DNA from: Bradyrhizobium sp. SRS-191
GTDB lineage: Bacteria; Pseudomonadota; Alphaproteobacteria; Rhizobiales; Xanthobacteraceae
NCBI RefSeq assembly: GCF_024586915.1
Contig: NZ_JANBVS010000002.1
Location: 1-64,000, forward strand
Reading direction: 5' to 3'
Length of the DNA stretch: 64,000 bases
How positions within the stretch are numbered: position 1 is the first letter of the stretch; the number at the start of each line of letters is the position of its first letter. Below are positions 9,587 through 17,856 of this stretch, piece by piece. The translations under genes and the position numbers were made by a program. The notes beneath the pieces are model-generated. The model was not told the origin of the DNA, made no database searches, and saw only the letters and a program-made list of their open reading frames with translations.

Positions 9587-10462
9587 TCAGTACCAGCCGC
9601 GCTTGACGTCGCTGCCGAGCATCTCGTCGTAGACGTCGGAGCGGCGGTCGCGCAGGACCTGGTTGAAGGCGTTCCAGTTGCGGGCGCGGCGGGCCTCGCC
9701 GAGCGCCACATCGGCAATCACGATCTCCTCCTTGTCGCGGCTCGCGGGGCCGGCGACCGGCCAGCCGGTGTAGCTGACGATCAGGCTCTGGCCTTCGAAC
9801 GGCTGGCCGCGCTCGACGCCGACGCGGTCGGCGCAGGCGATGAAGATCGAGTTGGAATGGGCGGCCGCCATCGCCAGGATGTTGGCCATCGCTTCACGGC
9901 CCTCGGCCTGGCCGGGGATCGGCACCCAGTTGGTCGGCACGCAGACGATGTCGGCACCCTGCAGCGCGTTGAGGCGGTAGCTCTCCGGGAACCAGCCGTC
10001 GTAGCAGATCGCCATGCCGATGCGGCCGATCTCGGTGTGGTAGACGGGGAAGCCGAGATTGCCGGGCTCGAAATAGAGGTTCTCCTCGTTCCACAGGTGC
10101 ACCTTGCGGAACGTGCCGATGTAGCCCTTCGGCCCGATCAGCACGGCGCTGTTGTAGAGCTTCGTCCCCTCGCGCTCGCAAATGCCGGCGACGAGATGCA
10201 AGCCATGCCTGGCCGCGATCTCGCTCCACGCCGTCACCGCGGGACCGCCGGGGATCGTCTCCGAGGCGGCGAAGGCCTCCTCGCGCGATTTGAACACGTA
10301 GCCCGAGGAGGCGAGCTCGGGGAGCACCACGAGCTTGGCGCCTTGGGCTACCGCCTGTTGGATCAGGTCGAGGCTGTGGGCGAGGTTGGTTTCCAACTCG
10401 CCGACCATCGGCTGCATCTGGATGCAGGCGATCCGCAGTTTGCTGTCGTCATCCGTCGTCAA
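9587..10462 (-). CDS. Nitrilase-superfamily carbon-nitrogen hydrolase (amidase or nitrilase)
   Basis: 291 residues from a TTG at 10462. This start puts the conserved LRIACIQMQP strand at the N-terminus and has GGAG 8 bases upstream; a longer frame to 10621 would run through the leader terminator. The Glu-Lys-Cys triad is visible: Glu in LPELASSGY, Lys in FRKVHLW, Cys in ICYDGWFPE. The family hydrolyses nitriles or amides to acid plus ammonia in the cytoplasm. Its position after AmiC/AmiR-like regulators and before an ABC importer suggests a short amide or nitrile used as nitrogen source. Amidase and nitrilase activity cannot be told apart from the motifs alone. Confidence 0.88.
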   Translation of the reverse strand: MTTDDDSKLRIACIQMQPMVGELETNLAHSLDLIQQAVAQGAKLVVLPELASSGYVFKSREEAFAASETIPGGPAVTAWSEIAARHGLHLVAGICEREGTKLYNSAVLIGPKGYIGTFRKVHLWNEENLYFEPGNLGFPVYHTEIGRIGMAICYDGWFPESYRLNALQGADIVCVPTNWVPIPGQAEGREAMANILAMAAAHSNSIFIACADRVGVERGQPFEGQSLIVSYTGWPVAGPASRDKEEIVIADVALGEARRARNWNAFNQVLRDRRSDVYDEMLGSDVKRGWY

Positions 10463-10502
10463 GGCACGAGTCTCCGTTGCGTTCGCGAGGGTCGCGCGCG
10501 CC

Positions 10503-10547
10503 AAACAAAAAGCCCCCGACTGCGCCTTGCGACGCAATACGAGGGCT
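10503..10547 (-). terminator. Intrinsic terminator in the leader of the nitrilase operon
   Basis: On the minus strand an 8-bp stem (10540-10547 with 10511-10518, one G-U pair) continues over a small internal loop into a 4-bp TGCG/CGCA helix and is followed at once by TTTTTGTTT. It ends about 40 bases before the TTG start of the hydrolase and lies downstream of the AmiR-like gene, so reading into the hydrolase from upstream needs antitermination. AmiR of Pseudomonas and other ANTAR proteins act in exactly this way. Confidence 0.85.
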
Positions 10548-10563
10548 GCATAGCCTGATGTGA

Positions 10564-10601
10564 AATGGCCGACCGGCCATTGGCGGACATCCGATGTCCG
10601 C
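10564..10601 (-). promoter_or_regulatory. Two tandem leader hairpins upstream of the terminator
   Basis: Two adjacent perfect inverted repeats: 10583-10601 (8-bp stem, 3-base loop) and 10564-10581 (7-bp stem, 4-base loop). Paired hairpins before a terminator are the expected layout of an ANTAR target RNA. The loops are not the canonical hexaloops with A1 and G4, although an open form of the first loop (ATCGGAT) does have A at 1 and G at 4. A weak promoter candidate lies upstream on the minus strand: TTGACT at 10646-10641 with GTTACT 17 bases on. Function is inferred. Confidence 0.5.
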
Positions 10602-10702
10602 GCTGGCCTCAAGTAACTCAAATGCGCGAAGCGAAGTCAACGCCGTCGCTTGCAAAAATTTGAGGCCGCCGCTGCCCAACGCATGGGCGCGGCAACGCAC
10701 GT

Positions 10703-11344
10703 TCAGCGCGAGGCCGGCGCATCGAGCACTCCCAACCCTCCCAGCGTTTCCTGCGCATTGATGATGGAAATCGCGATGTCGGCCATCGCGACGCGCTTCT
10801 GCGTCGCCTGCGCGCGGATCAGCTCATAGGCCTCGACCTCGCCGACCTGTTTCAAGCCCATCAGGATCTTCACCGCCTTGTCGACGTCGCGCCGCGCCTT
10901 CAAGGTCTCCTCGAGCTTCTGCACCTTGCCTTCGAGCCTGCGCGTGTAGCCGCGCAGCGAGCGCGCCAGCACCAGCGACGAGAGAATGCCGAACGAGCGG
11001 ATCGGCTTGTTGACGACACCATGCGCATTGCTGTCGAGCAGCCGCTTGAGGATGGTCGGGTTCTCGTAGTCAACGATGGCGATGAAGGTGAGGGGATGAT
11101 CGGTGGTGCCTTCCGGGAAGATCATCTCCTCCGAGGTCTCGATCAGCTGGAACACCGTGTCGATGTCGTGCGGGATCGCGGCCGGCGGCGGCCACACGCC
11201 GCGCACATTGCAGCCGATGCGCTTGAGCTGGTCGATCAGCGCATCGCCCTCGGCGTCGCGCGGATGGATCACCAGCACGCGGGCGCCGCGCAGCTCGTCG
11301 ATGAGGCGGCGCACGCCGGGCTTCATGCGGTCATCCGGCCTCAT
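10703..11344 (-). CDS. ANTAR-domain antiterminator, AmiR/NasT-like
   Basis: 213 residues. The N-terminal ~125 residues form a receiver-like domain (ARVLVIHPRDAEGDALIDQL) without a clear phospho-acceptor Asp pocket, as in the pseudo-receiver of AmiR. A helical linker at about 130-155 leads to a C-terminal ANTAR three-helix domain (AVKILMGLKQVGEVEAYELI). ANTAR proteins bind leader RNA and prevent termination. ATG at 11344 overlaps the stop of the AmiC-like gene, so the pair is translationally coupled, matching the AmiC-AmiR complex in which the sensor holds the antiterminator inactive. The target is presumably the terminator just downstream. Confidence 0.88.
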   Translation of the reverse strand: MRPDDRMKPGVRRLIDELRGARVLVIHPRDAEGDALIDQLKRIGCNVRGVWPPPAAIPHDIDTVFQLIETSEEMIFPEGTTDHPLTFIAIVDYENPTILKRLLDSNAHGVVNKPIRSFGILSSLVLARSLRGYTRRLEGKVQKLEETLKARRDVDKAVKILMGLKQVGEVEAYELIRAQATQKRVAMADIAISIINAQETLGGLGVLDAPASR

Positions 11345-12516
11345 GCTGACAGCGCCTCTTCGCTCAGCCAGCGGCCGCCGATCGGCGATAACGACAGATA
11401 CGGGTCCGGCTTGATCGGGCTCTTGCTCTCCCAGACGATGTCGAATTGGCCGTCGGCCCGCACGCGTCCGATGCGCGGCGTCGTCCAGACATGGTTGTTG
11501 TCGGGATCGATCCGCATCGGTCCCTCCGGCGCCTCCAGGCTGAGGCCGAGCGCGGCCTCGACCAGCTTCTGGGTGTCGAGGCTGCCGGCCTGCTCGAGCG
11601 CCAGCGCGAACAGTTTTATTTGGGCATAGGCCGAGGCGCTCCACATGCTGACCGGCGTATCGGCGCCGAAAGTTGCTGCAAACGCTGCCTTGAAGCGCGC
11701 GTTGCTGTCGCGCGCAAGCGTGCCGAAATAACTCGCGGCGGTGAGGTGGCCGGCACAATATTCGGCGCCGATGGCGCGCACCTCGCCCTCCGCCATGGTG
11801 AGGCTGGCGATCGGCAGCCGCTTCGGATCGAAGCCTGACTTCGCATACATGCGGTAGAAACGCTGCGCGGTGCGGCCGACGATGGTCGAGAACACGACGT
11901 CGGGCGCGGCGTCCCTGATCGCATCGAGGCCGCGCGTCAGCTCGGCGTCGGTGGCCTCCATCGTCACATACTGCTCGCCGACGACCCGGCCCGCATAGGA
12001 CTCGACGAGGTCGCGCATGATGCGGTTGGATTCGCGCGGATAGATGTAGTCGGAGCCAATCAAATAAACGCGCGGACCATGCTTGCGCACGATGTATTCG
12101 GCGAGCTGGAATGCGTTCTGGTTCGGCGCCGGCCCCGTGTAGATCACGTTCGGCGAATACTCGAAGCCCTCGTAGAGCGAGGGATACCAGAGCAGGCCGT
12201 TGCGGCGTTCGATCGCCGGGAGCACCGCCTTGCGCTCCGCCGAGGTCGAGCAGCCGAAGATGACGGAGGCGCCGTCCTCGGTGAGCAGGCGGTCGGCGAG
12301 CTTGCGGAAGGTTTCCGGCTGCGATCCCGGATCATAGGCGATGACCTCGATCTCGCGGCCGAGCACGCCACCCGCCTTGTTGATCTCCTGGATGGCCAGC
12401 GCCGTGCCGAAGAAGTGCTCGGACTCCGTGACCTCCATCAGGCCGCTGCGCGAGAACAGCACGCCGACGCGCCAGACATCCTTGTCGGATGATTTTGCGG
12501 TCGGTCTCGTCGTCAT
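11341..12516 (-). CDS. AmiC-like cytoplasmic ligand sensor (periplasmic-binding-protein fold)
   Basis: 391 residues with the fold of amide/urea binding proteins (WRVGVLFSRSG at the start, YLIGSDYIYPRESNRIM in the middle) but no signal peptide: the N-terminus is polar, so it stays in the cytoplasm like AmiC of Pseudomonas. Three ATGs in a row occur at 12522, 12519 and 12516; 12516 has the best spacing (7 bases) from GGAGG. AmiC binds amides and releases AmiR; here the coupled downstream gene is the ANTAR protein. The paralogous exported binding protein of the same locus (8390-9550) does have a signal peptide, so one locus carries a sensor and a transport version of the same fold. Confidence 0.87.
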   Translation of the reverse strand: MTTRPTAKSSDKDVWRVGVLFSRSGLMEVTESEHFFGTALAIQEINKAGGVLGREIEVIAYDPGSQPETFRKLADRLLTEDGASVIFGCSTSAERKAVLPAIERRNGLLWYPSLYEGFEYSPNVIYTGPAPNQNAFQLAEYIVRKHGPRVYLIGSDYIYPRESNRIMRDLVESYAGRVVGEQYVTMEATDAELTRGLDAIRDAAPDVVFSTIVGRTAQRFYRMYAKSGFDPKRLPIASLTMAEGEVRAIGAEYCAGHLTAASYFGTLARDSNARFKAAFAATFGADTPVSMWSASAYAQIKLFALALEQAGSLDTQKLVEAALGLSLEAPEGPMRIDPDNNHVWTTPRIGRVRADGQFDIVWESKSPIKPDPYLSLSPIGGRWLSEEALSA

Positions 12517-12639
12517 CATCATGCCTCCAGGTCGACGGGCCGGTCGGGCCGGCCCGGAAAGCGCGGACTATTGCGGCTCGGCGCGCGGTTGGCAACGGGG
12601 CGAAGTGGGCAGAGAAGGTTCCAGATCAGGACGAGCCGT

Positions 12640-13160
12640 AGCATCGCCGCGACGCCTGGGCGTCCGGATGATGCGATCGGCGGGCCCTCGTCAATGATGA
12701 GGGCGCAGGGAATGCCGGGCGCTGGCCGCACCCATGGCCCGCCTGCAGAAAGAAAAGCAGGCGGCAGTCACCACAGGTCAGCCGAGACATCCCGGCATTC
12801 CCTGCGCGATGGGCTTTACGCTTATACGCGCTCTCCTCGGGGACCGGCTGGTTGACCCCGTCGGCCGCAGAGCTCGTCAGACCTCCGCAAACCTTGACCT
12901 CGGCATCGGGAGGCCAGGACCACGCGATTTCACGTACGCCAGGACATCGCTCGTCCGCACATCACGCGCGCCGAGGCCCTGACGTCCACCGCATTGCCGG
13001 TCCAACGTGTCGTGACGACGCGTACGCCCCTCATCCGGACCGGAACGCGAGACTTATAAGCATGATTTGCTGATTTTCGGAAATGTTTTATTTTTCGTCG
13101 GGGCTCTTGAAACGGGCTTTGTGGTTGATCGAGTGGACGAAATTGGTGTTTTGGCGCACG
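12640..13160. repeat. Dispersed Bradyrhizobium-type intergenic repeat (copy B)
   Basis: Bases ~12690-12795 match the window start (copy A) in reverse complement, including the CCGCCTGC / GCAGGCGG hairpin at 12738-12766 and flanking CCCTGCG blocks. The stretch to ~13160 (CCCTGCGCGATGGG, TCTCCTCGGGGACCGG, ACCACGCGATTTC) matches my memory of a common non-coding element in Bradyrhizobium genomes. Several short frames cross it on both strands, none with a ribosome binding site or family resemblance. Boundaries are approximate. Confidence 0.55.
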
Positions 13161-13180
13161 CCTATTCAATTCATTGGCGC

Positions 13181-13261
13181 CGTCGTCATGGCCGGGCATC
13201 CACGTCGTTTCGAGCGCGCAGCACGACGTGGATGGCCGGGACTGGCCCGGCCATGACGACG
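13181..13261. repeat. Palindromic intergenic repeat (ATGGCCGGG type)
   Basis: Nested inverted repeats: a 17-bp outer arm (13181-13197 with 13245-13261, CGTCGTCATGGCCGGGC) and an 11-bp inner arm (13198-13208 with 13223-13233). This REP-like family is frequent between genes of Bradyrhizobium and Rhodopseudomonas (recalled). It lies between the amide locus and the AI-2E permease gene. Confidence 0.75.
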
Positions 13262-13408
13262 TGGAAGCAGAGGGGCTCAACATTGCGACCCAATGGAAGC
13301 CCGAATGGCGCGTTCGCGCGTTGGCCGCTATTGAGTTCGAAGATAGGGGGCATCGTAATGCCGGGAGCCTCCGGCATTTTCGATGTCGCTGCCAGATGAA
13401 GGACTGAC

Positions 13409-14497
13409 ATGCGCAGTTTCGAAGACCGGGTCCTGCTGTTTCTGCTCGCCGTGATCACGCTCGCGCTCGGCTGGATCCTGCTGCCGTTCTACGGCGCGCT
13501 GCTGTGGGGCGTCGTCGGCGCGATCGTGTTCGCGCCGCTGCGTCGCCGGCTGTCACGGTCGATGCACGGTCGCGATGGGCTCGCGGCGGCGATCGTCGTG
13601 CTGCTGGTCATCCTGATCGTGATCATTCCGCTGTCGCTGATCGGCACGGCGCTGGCGCAGCAGGCGGCCGGTGTCTACGGACAGATGCAGGGCGGCCAGC
13701 TCGACGTCGGCCAGTATTTCCAGAAGATGCTGGACGCGCTGCCCGCGTGGATCGTCGATCTGCTCAACCGGTTCGGGCTCGGCAGCCTGGCGGGGCTAAA
13801 GGACCGGCTGTCCGCGCTGCTGCTGCGAGGCAGCCAGGTGATCGCAGGCCAGGCGCTGAACATCGGGCAGGGCACGTTCGAGTTTTTCGTCAGCCTGTTT
13901 CTCATGCTCTATCTGCTGTTCTTCCTGCTGCGCGATGAGGAGACGCTGTCGCGGCGCATCGCGGACGCCATCCCTTTGCGCGACGAGCAACGCGGCGCGC
14001 TGCTCTCAAAATTCATCATCGTCATTCGCGCGACGGTGAAGGGCAATCTGGTGGTCGCTCTGTCGCAGGGTGCCCTGGGTGGCTTGATCTTCTGGTTCCT
14101 CGGCATCACCGCGCCGCTGCTGTGGGCGGTCGTGATGGCGTTCATGTCGCTACTCCCCGCGGTGGGCGCGGGCATCGTCTGGTTTCCGGTCGCGTTGTAT
14201 CTGCTGGCGACCGGCTCGATCTGGCAGGGCGTGATCCTGATCGCCTATGGCGCGCTCGTCATCGGTCTCGTCGACAATCTGCTGCGTCCGATCCTGGTCG
14301 GGCAGGATACCAAGATGCCGGATTATGTGGTACTGCTGTCGACCTTGGGCGGCATCGAGGTGTTCGGGCTGAACGGTTTCATCATCGGCCCCGTCATCGC
14401 GGCGATGTTCATCGCGATCTGGGACATGTTCACGACGGTGCGGCACGAAGAGCGCGCGGTCGCTGACGTGACAGGTAGTCCTCGTAGGGCGGATTAG
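13409..14497 (+). CDS. AI-2E family (PerM/YdiK-type) membrane permease
   Basis: 362 residues with about eight hydrophobic segments arranged as in the AI-2E exporter-like superfamily: two or three N-terminal helices, an amphipathic stretch at ~90-150, then helices to residue ~345. The C-terminal GLVDNLLRPILVGQ segment is characteristic of the family. Members include TqsA and various exporters or sodium/proton antiporters, so substrate is open. ATG at 13409 is preceded by AAGGA. It stands alone, with repeats on both sides. Confidence 0.85.
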   Translation: MRSFEDRVLLFLLAVITLALGWILLPFYGALLWGVVGAIVFAPLRRRLSRSMHGRDGLAAAIVVLLVILIVIIPLSLIGTALAQQAAGVYGQMQGGQLDVGQYFQKMLDALPAWIVDLLNRFGLGSLAGLKDRLSALLLRGSQVIAGQALNIGQGTFEFFVSLFLMLYLLFFLLRDEETLSRRIADAIPLRDEQRGALLSKFIIVIRATVKGNLVVALSQGALGGLIFWFLGITAPLLWAVVMAFMSLLPAVGAGIVWFPVALYLLATGSIWQGVILIAYGALVIGLVDNLLRPILVGQDTKMPDYVVLLSTLGGIEVFGLNGFIIGPVIAAMFIAIWDMFTTVRHEERAVADVTGSPRRAD

Positions 14498-14566
14498 CGC
14501 AGCGTAATCCGCCGTGACGTCGAGGAGAGTGTTGCGGCGGGTTACGCTGCGCTAACCCGCCCTACG
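14483..14566. repeat. Inverted repeat between convergent genes
   Basis: Two ~31-base arms (14483-14513 and 14536-14566) built on GTAGGGCGGATTAGCGCAGC and its near reverse complement GCTGCGCTAACCCGCCCTAC. It lies just after the AI-2E permease stop and before the stop of the convergent amidohydrolase. It belongs to a repeat type common in Bradyrhizobium and could act as a bidirectional transcript end, though no T-run follows. Confidence 0.75.
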
Positions 14567-14592
14567 AACTGGGCTCGTGGATGGAATACGTC

Positions 14593-15555
14593 TCAAAATC
14601 CGTAGAGCCTCGCCGGATTGTCCACCAGGATCTTCTTCCTGGTCGCGGCGTCCGGTGCCCACACCGGGAGCTGGTTCATCAGGCGGCCGTCGTCGATCGG
14701 ATAGAACGGCCTGACGTCGGTCACTTTCAGCTCGGGATGCGGCGAGGAGTCCGGATGCGGCCAGTCGGTGCCCCAGACGATGCGGTCCGGGTTCGCGGCG
14801 ATGAGGGCTTTCGCGAACGGGATGACGTCCGTGTAATCAGGGCCTTTCGTGGAGGCGCGGTAGGCGCCGGAGATCTTCACATAGGCCTTGCCGCTGCGGA
14901 CGAGCTCGACGAGGTCGGCGAAGCCCGGCTGCTCGAGGCCGAGATCGGCCTGGGCGCCGCCGAAATGATCGAACACGGCCGGCACTGGCGACTGCATCAC
15001 GAGGTCCTTGATGGCCGCGATCATCGGCGTGTTGGTGTAGAGCTGGATGTGCCAGCCGCGCGCTTTCATGCGTTCGACGGCTGCCTGGAAGCGGGCGCGG
15101 CCGACCTTGGGATCGTTGATGCCGCCGGTCGCGAGATTGAGGCGGATGCCGCGGAAGCCGTCGGCGTTCATCATGTCGAGCTGTGCGTCGGTGGTCTTGT
15201 CATCGATGACGGCGACGCCGCGGGCGTCGTTGCCCCTGGCCTTCATGCCGTACAGCGTCGCGGAATTGTCGGTGCCGTAGACGCTCGGCGTCACGATCAC
15301 CACGCGCTTGATGTGCAGCGCCTTGTGCAGGGCGGCCATCTCCTCCGGCAGCGCCGGCTCCGGCGTGTAGACGCGAGTGGCGGCGAAGGGAAATTTTTCG
15401 GGATCGCCGTGGATGTGGGTGTGGCAGTCGCAGGCGTCGGCGGGGACGTCGAAGTCGACCGGCGTGGCCGGTTGTGAGGGCTTGGCGCGGGCTGTCGTCG
15501 TCATCGTCACTCCGGCGGCGAGCGAGGCCAGCAGCAGGCTGCGGCGGTTCAACAT
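14593..15555 (-). CDS. Exported amidohydrolase-family protein (2-pyrone-4,6-dicarboxylate lactonase-like)
   Basis: 320 residues. The N-terminus has a Tat-like motif (NRRSLLLASL) and a signal region to about residue 25. The mature part starts with the metal-binding DCHTHIHGD motif, then follows the amidohydrolase-2 barrel with FDHFGG in the middle and WGTDWPHP near residue 265. Relatives hydrolyse lactones such as 2-pyrone-4,6-dicarboxylate or decarboxylate aromatic acids, so a lactone hydrolase role is likely but the substrate is unknown. ATG at 15555 has GGGGAGAA upstream. It has no operon partners. Confidence 0.8.
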   Translation of the reverse strand: MLNRRSLLLASLAAGVTMTTTARAKPSQPATPVDFDVPADACDCHTHIHGDPEKFPFAATRVYTPEPALPEEMAALHKALHIKRVVIVTPSVYGTDNSATLYGMKARGNDARGVAVIDDKTTDAQLDMMNADGFRGIRLNLATGGINDPKVGRARFQAAVERMKARGWHIQLYTNTPMIAAIKDLVMQSPVPAVFDHFGGAQADLGLEQPGFADLVELVRSGKAYVKISGAYRASTKGPDYTDVIPFAKALIAANPDRIVWGTDWPHPDSSPHPELKVTDVRPFYPIDDGRLMNQLPVWAPDAATRKKILVDNPARLYGF

Positions 15556-15664
15556 GATGGTTCTCCCCGGATGTCGCGTGTGCGTTGAGGGTGACGCGCG
15601 TGGTTGTGGCCATCAGCGTGAACCCGCGCGGGGCAGGGGGCAAGGGCCAACAGCGCCGCAAAAA

Positions 15665-15824
15665 ACTCGGTGTCATCCCGGCGAACGCCGGGATCCATAA
15701 CCACAGGCGGTCGTGTGGCGGCAGGCCCGTGACTCCGATCTCATCCCGCCACATCGCCCTGTGGCTATGGGTCCCGGGTCGCCGCCTCCACGGCGCGTAC
15801 GCGCCGTGGAGGCTTGCCCGGGAC
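15665..15824. repeat. Cluster of palindromic intergenic repeats
   Basis: Three nested elements: ATCCCGGCGAACGCCGGGAT at 15676-15695; a long-range pair of CCATAACCACAGG (15692-15704) with CCTGTGGCTATGG (15758-15770); and a perfect 30-bp palindrome at 15784-15813, bracketed by GTCCCGGG (15771-15778) and CCCGGGAC (15817-15824). They fill the gap between the amidohydrolase start and the TolC-type stop. No gene is visible in 15556-15939. Confidence 0.75.
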
Positions 15825-15939
15825 GACAGCGGAGGTGGAGGCCGCGCTCTGTCAACTCACCGCGATCGTCAGGAGACCGGCGGCATTGGTCCTTCTGGAC
15901 GTAGCTCACCTCGGCTTGTTCAGCCCACACCTCGGCGAT

Positions 15940-17358
15940 TTACTGCCCCGACGGCGTGCGCAGGCCGTGCCAGGCGTCGCGGACCTGGTGGTAGTGGACT
16001 TCGGGCAGATAGTCCGGCGTGTTCAGATTGAGGTTCTTGACGTCGAGGCGGCCGACGGCGCTGAGCAGGGTGTAGGAGGCGATGACGCGGTCGCGCTGGG
16101 CGCCGATCAGCCGGGCCTTGGCCTGGATCAGGTCGGCCTGCGAGTTCAGCACGTCGACGGTGGTGCGCTGGCCGCCTTGCGCCTCGCGCGAGACGCCTTG
16201 CAGCGCCACGGTCGCGGCCTTCACCTCGGATTCGGAGGCGCTGACGGCGACCTTGGCGCCTTCATTGGCGACCCACGCGCTGACCACCGCGGTGCGCGCC
16301 TGGTTGCGGACCTGGTCGAGCACGAGGCGGCTCTGCGCCGCGACCTCCTTGGCCTGGCGGGTCTGCGACGCCGCGGTGCCGCCATCATAGATCGGCGCGG
16401 TGACGCTGCCGACGACCGAGGCCTGGTCGGTGCCGAAGGTGCCGAGCGTCTGATCCGAATCACGGCTGCGGCTGACGCCGGCCTGCAAGGTCACGCTCGG
16501 CAGCAGCGCTCCCTCGGCGACCTTGATCGAGGTCGAGGCGACGTCGACGTCGAAGCTTGCCGCGGCCACCGCCGGGTTCTCCTTGTTGGCCAGGGCGATC
16601 GCGTCCTCGCGCGAGCGCGGCAGCAGGCGGTCGACCGGATCTGCGGCGCGGAGCTGGCTCGGTGTCATGCCGATCACCTGCGCGTAGGTGGCCTGGCTGA
16701 TGGCGAGGTTGACCTCGGCGGCATTGAGGTCGGACAGGCCGCGCGCCAGCCTCGCCTCGGCCTGCGAGGCGTCGGTCGGCGTGACGTCGCCGGCGTTGAG
16801 GCGGCGCTGCGTCACCGACAGCGTCTCGCGCAGGAACGCGACGTTGGAGCGCTGCGCCTCGACCAGCGACTGGTTGGCGAGCACGTTGGTATAGGCGGTC
16901 ACGGCGTCGAGCAGAACGCCCTGGCCGACATTGCGCAGCGCCTCGCGGCCCGACTGCACCTGCAGCTCGGCAACGCGGACGCTGTTGGCGGTGCGAAAGC
17001 CATTGAACAGGGTCTGGCTGACGGTGAGACCAATGGTCCAGGGCTTCAGCGTCTGGCTCTGGATCGCATTGGTCGGCAGCAGATTGCGCACGGCCTGCAG
17101 GCCGGCGCTGAGGCTGGCGATGAGCTGCGGACGATAGCCGGCCAGCGCCTGCGGCACGTTCTCGTCGGTGGCGCGCTGGCGGGCGCGCTCGGCGTTGAGC
17201 GCCGGGTTGGTCTGATAGGCTTTGGCCAGCGCGGCGGCGAGATCCTCGGCGCGCGCCGGTGAACAGACAGCGGCAAGGCCGGCGGCGAGGATCAGGCCAG
17301 AGCCGATCCGCCGTGCATGCACCTTGCCGACGCCAAATGTCTTGGCTCGACCCACCAT
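15940..17358 (-). CDS. tolC: TolC-family outer membrane channel protein
   Basis: 472 residues with an N-terminal signal region (roughly residues 15-37, cleavage after SPARA). The body shows two copies of the long helical repeats of outer membrane efflux proteins: ALAKAYQTNPALNAERAR near the start of repeat one and ALANKENPAVAAASFDVDVA in repeat two. TolC proteins form the trimeric exit duct for RND pumps and type I secretion. It is encoded alone, so it may serve several pumps, including the adaptor-RND pair at 0.5-5 kb, which lacks its own channel. A near-match to a CtrA box (TTAA-N7-TTTA) lies at 17383-17397. Confidence 0.9.
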   Translation of the reverse strand: MVGRAKTFGVGKVHARRIGSGLILAAGLAAVCSPARAEDLAAALAKAYQTNPALNAERARQRATDENVPQALAGYRPQLIASLSAGLQAVRNLLPTNAIQSQTLKPWTIGLTVSQTLFNGFRTANSVRVAELQVQSGREALRNVGQGVLLDAVTAYTNVLANQSLVEAQRSNVAFLRETLSVTQRRLNAGDVTPTDASQAEARLARGLSDLNAAEVNLAISQATYAQVIGMTPSQLRAADPVDRLLPRSREDAIALANKENPAVAAASFDVDVASTSIKVAEGALLPSVTLQAGVSRSRDSDQTLGTFGTDQASVVGSVTAPIYDGGTAASQTRQAKEVAAQSRLVLDQVRNQARTAVVSAWVANEGAKVAVSASESEVKAATVALQGVSREAQGGQRTTVDVLNSQADLIQAKARLIGAQRDRVIASYTLLSAVGRLDVKNLNLNTPDYLPEVHYHQVRDAWHGLRTPSGQ

Positions 17359-17614
17359 CCGACTCCGCCGCGTCTCACTGTCTTAACCAATCGTTTACCT
17401 GTTTACGGCGGAGGGCGGCCACACACAAACCGCGGATGTGGAATTGGGCCGGCTTTTCCATGGTTTGTTGTGGCTGCCGCGCCACAGGCGCATCGCGGCG
17501 GGTGCAGCGGCATCGCCGCGCGGTAGGCGGGTGAGTGAGGGAGCAATGCAGTGCGCCAAGCTGCGCCCGCGAATCATCTCATCTGTTAGCGAGCTATTCG
17601 CGACCCGCTCGGTG
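17359..17614. other. Promoter-side intergenic region of the TolC-type gene
   Basis: Apart from the TTAA-N7-TTTA near-match at 17383-17397 and a slightly AT-rich patch, nothing definite is seen. Short frames on both strands lack ribosome binding sites. Confidence 0.4.
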
Positions 17615-17790
17615 CACCTCGCCCCGCTTGCGGGGAGAGGTCGGATTGCATCGAAAGATGCAATCCGGGTGAGGGGGTACAGGTCTCTCGGCGCACACTC
17701 CCGGTGCGCAGGCCCCTTACTGATACCAACCGTGCGGCTGCCCCTCACCCCAACCCTCTCCCCGTGAAGAACGGGGAGAGGGAGCGGACC
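17615..17790. repeat. GGGGAGAGG-type intergenic repeat pair
   Basis: CCTCGCCCCGCTTGCGGGGAGAGG (17617-17640) followed by an ATTGCATC / GATGCAAT hairpin (17645-17667), then a facing CCTCACCCCAACCCTCTCCCCG ... CGGGGAGAGGG block at about 17743-17783. These short inverted blocks are very common between genes in Bradyrhizobium and related genomes. They lie next to the enoyl-CoA hydratase stop. Confidence 0.7.
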
Positions 17791-17856
17791 GGCTGTAGAG
17801 AAACAGGTCGGCTCTCATGACGAAGAATGCTCAGCCCAATCGGAGTGCGCGCAAGC

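Noticed and set aside
15814..17262. 482-codon plus-strand frame
   Set aside because: Antisense of the TolC-type gene; composition biased to Arg, Ala, Gly and Asp without hydrophobic periodicity.
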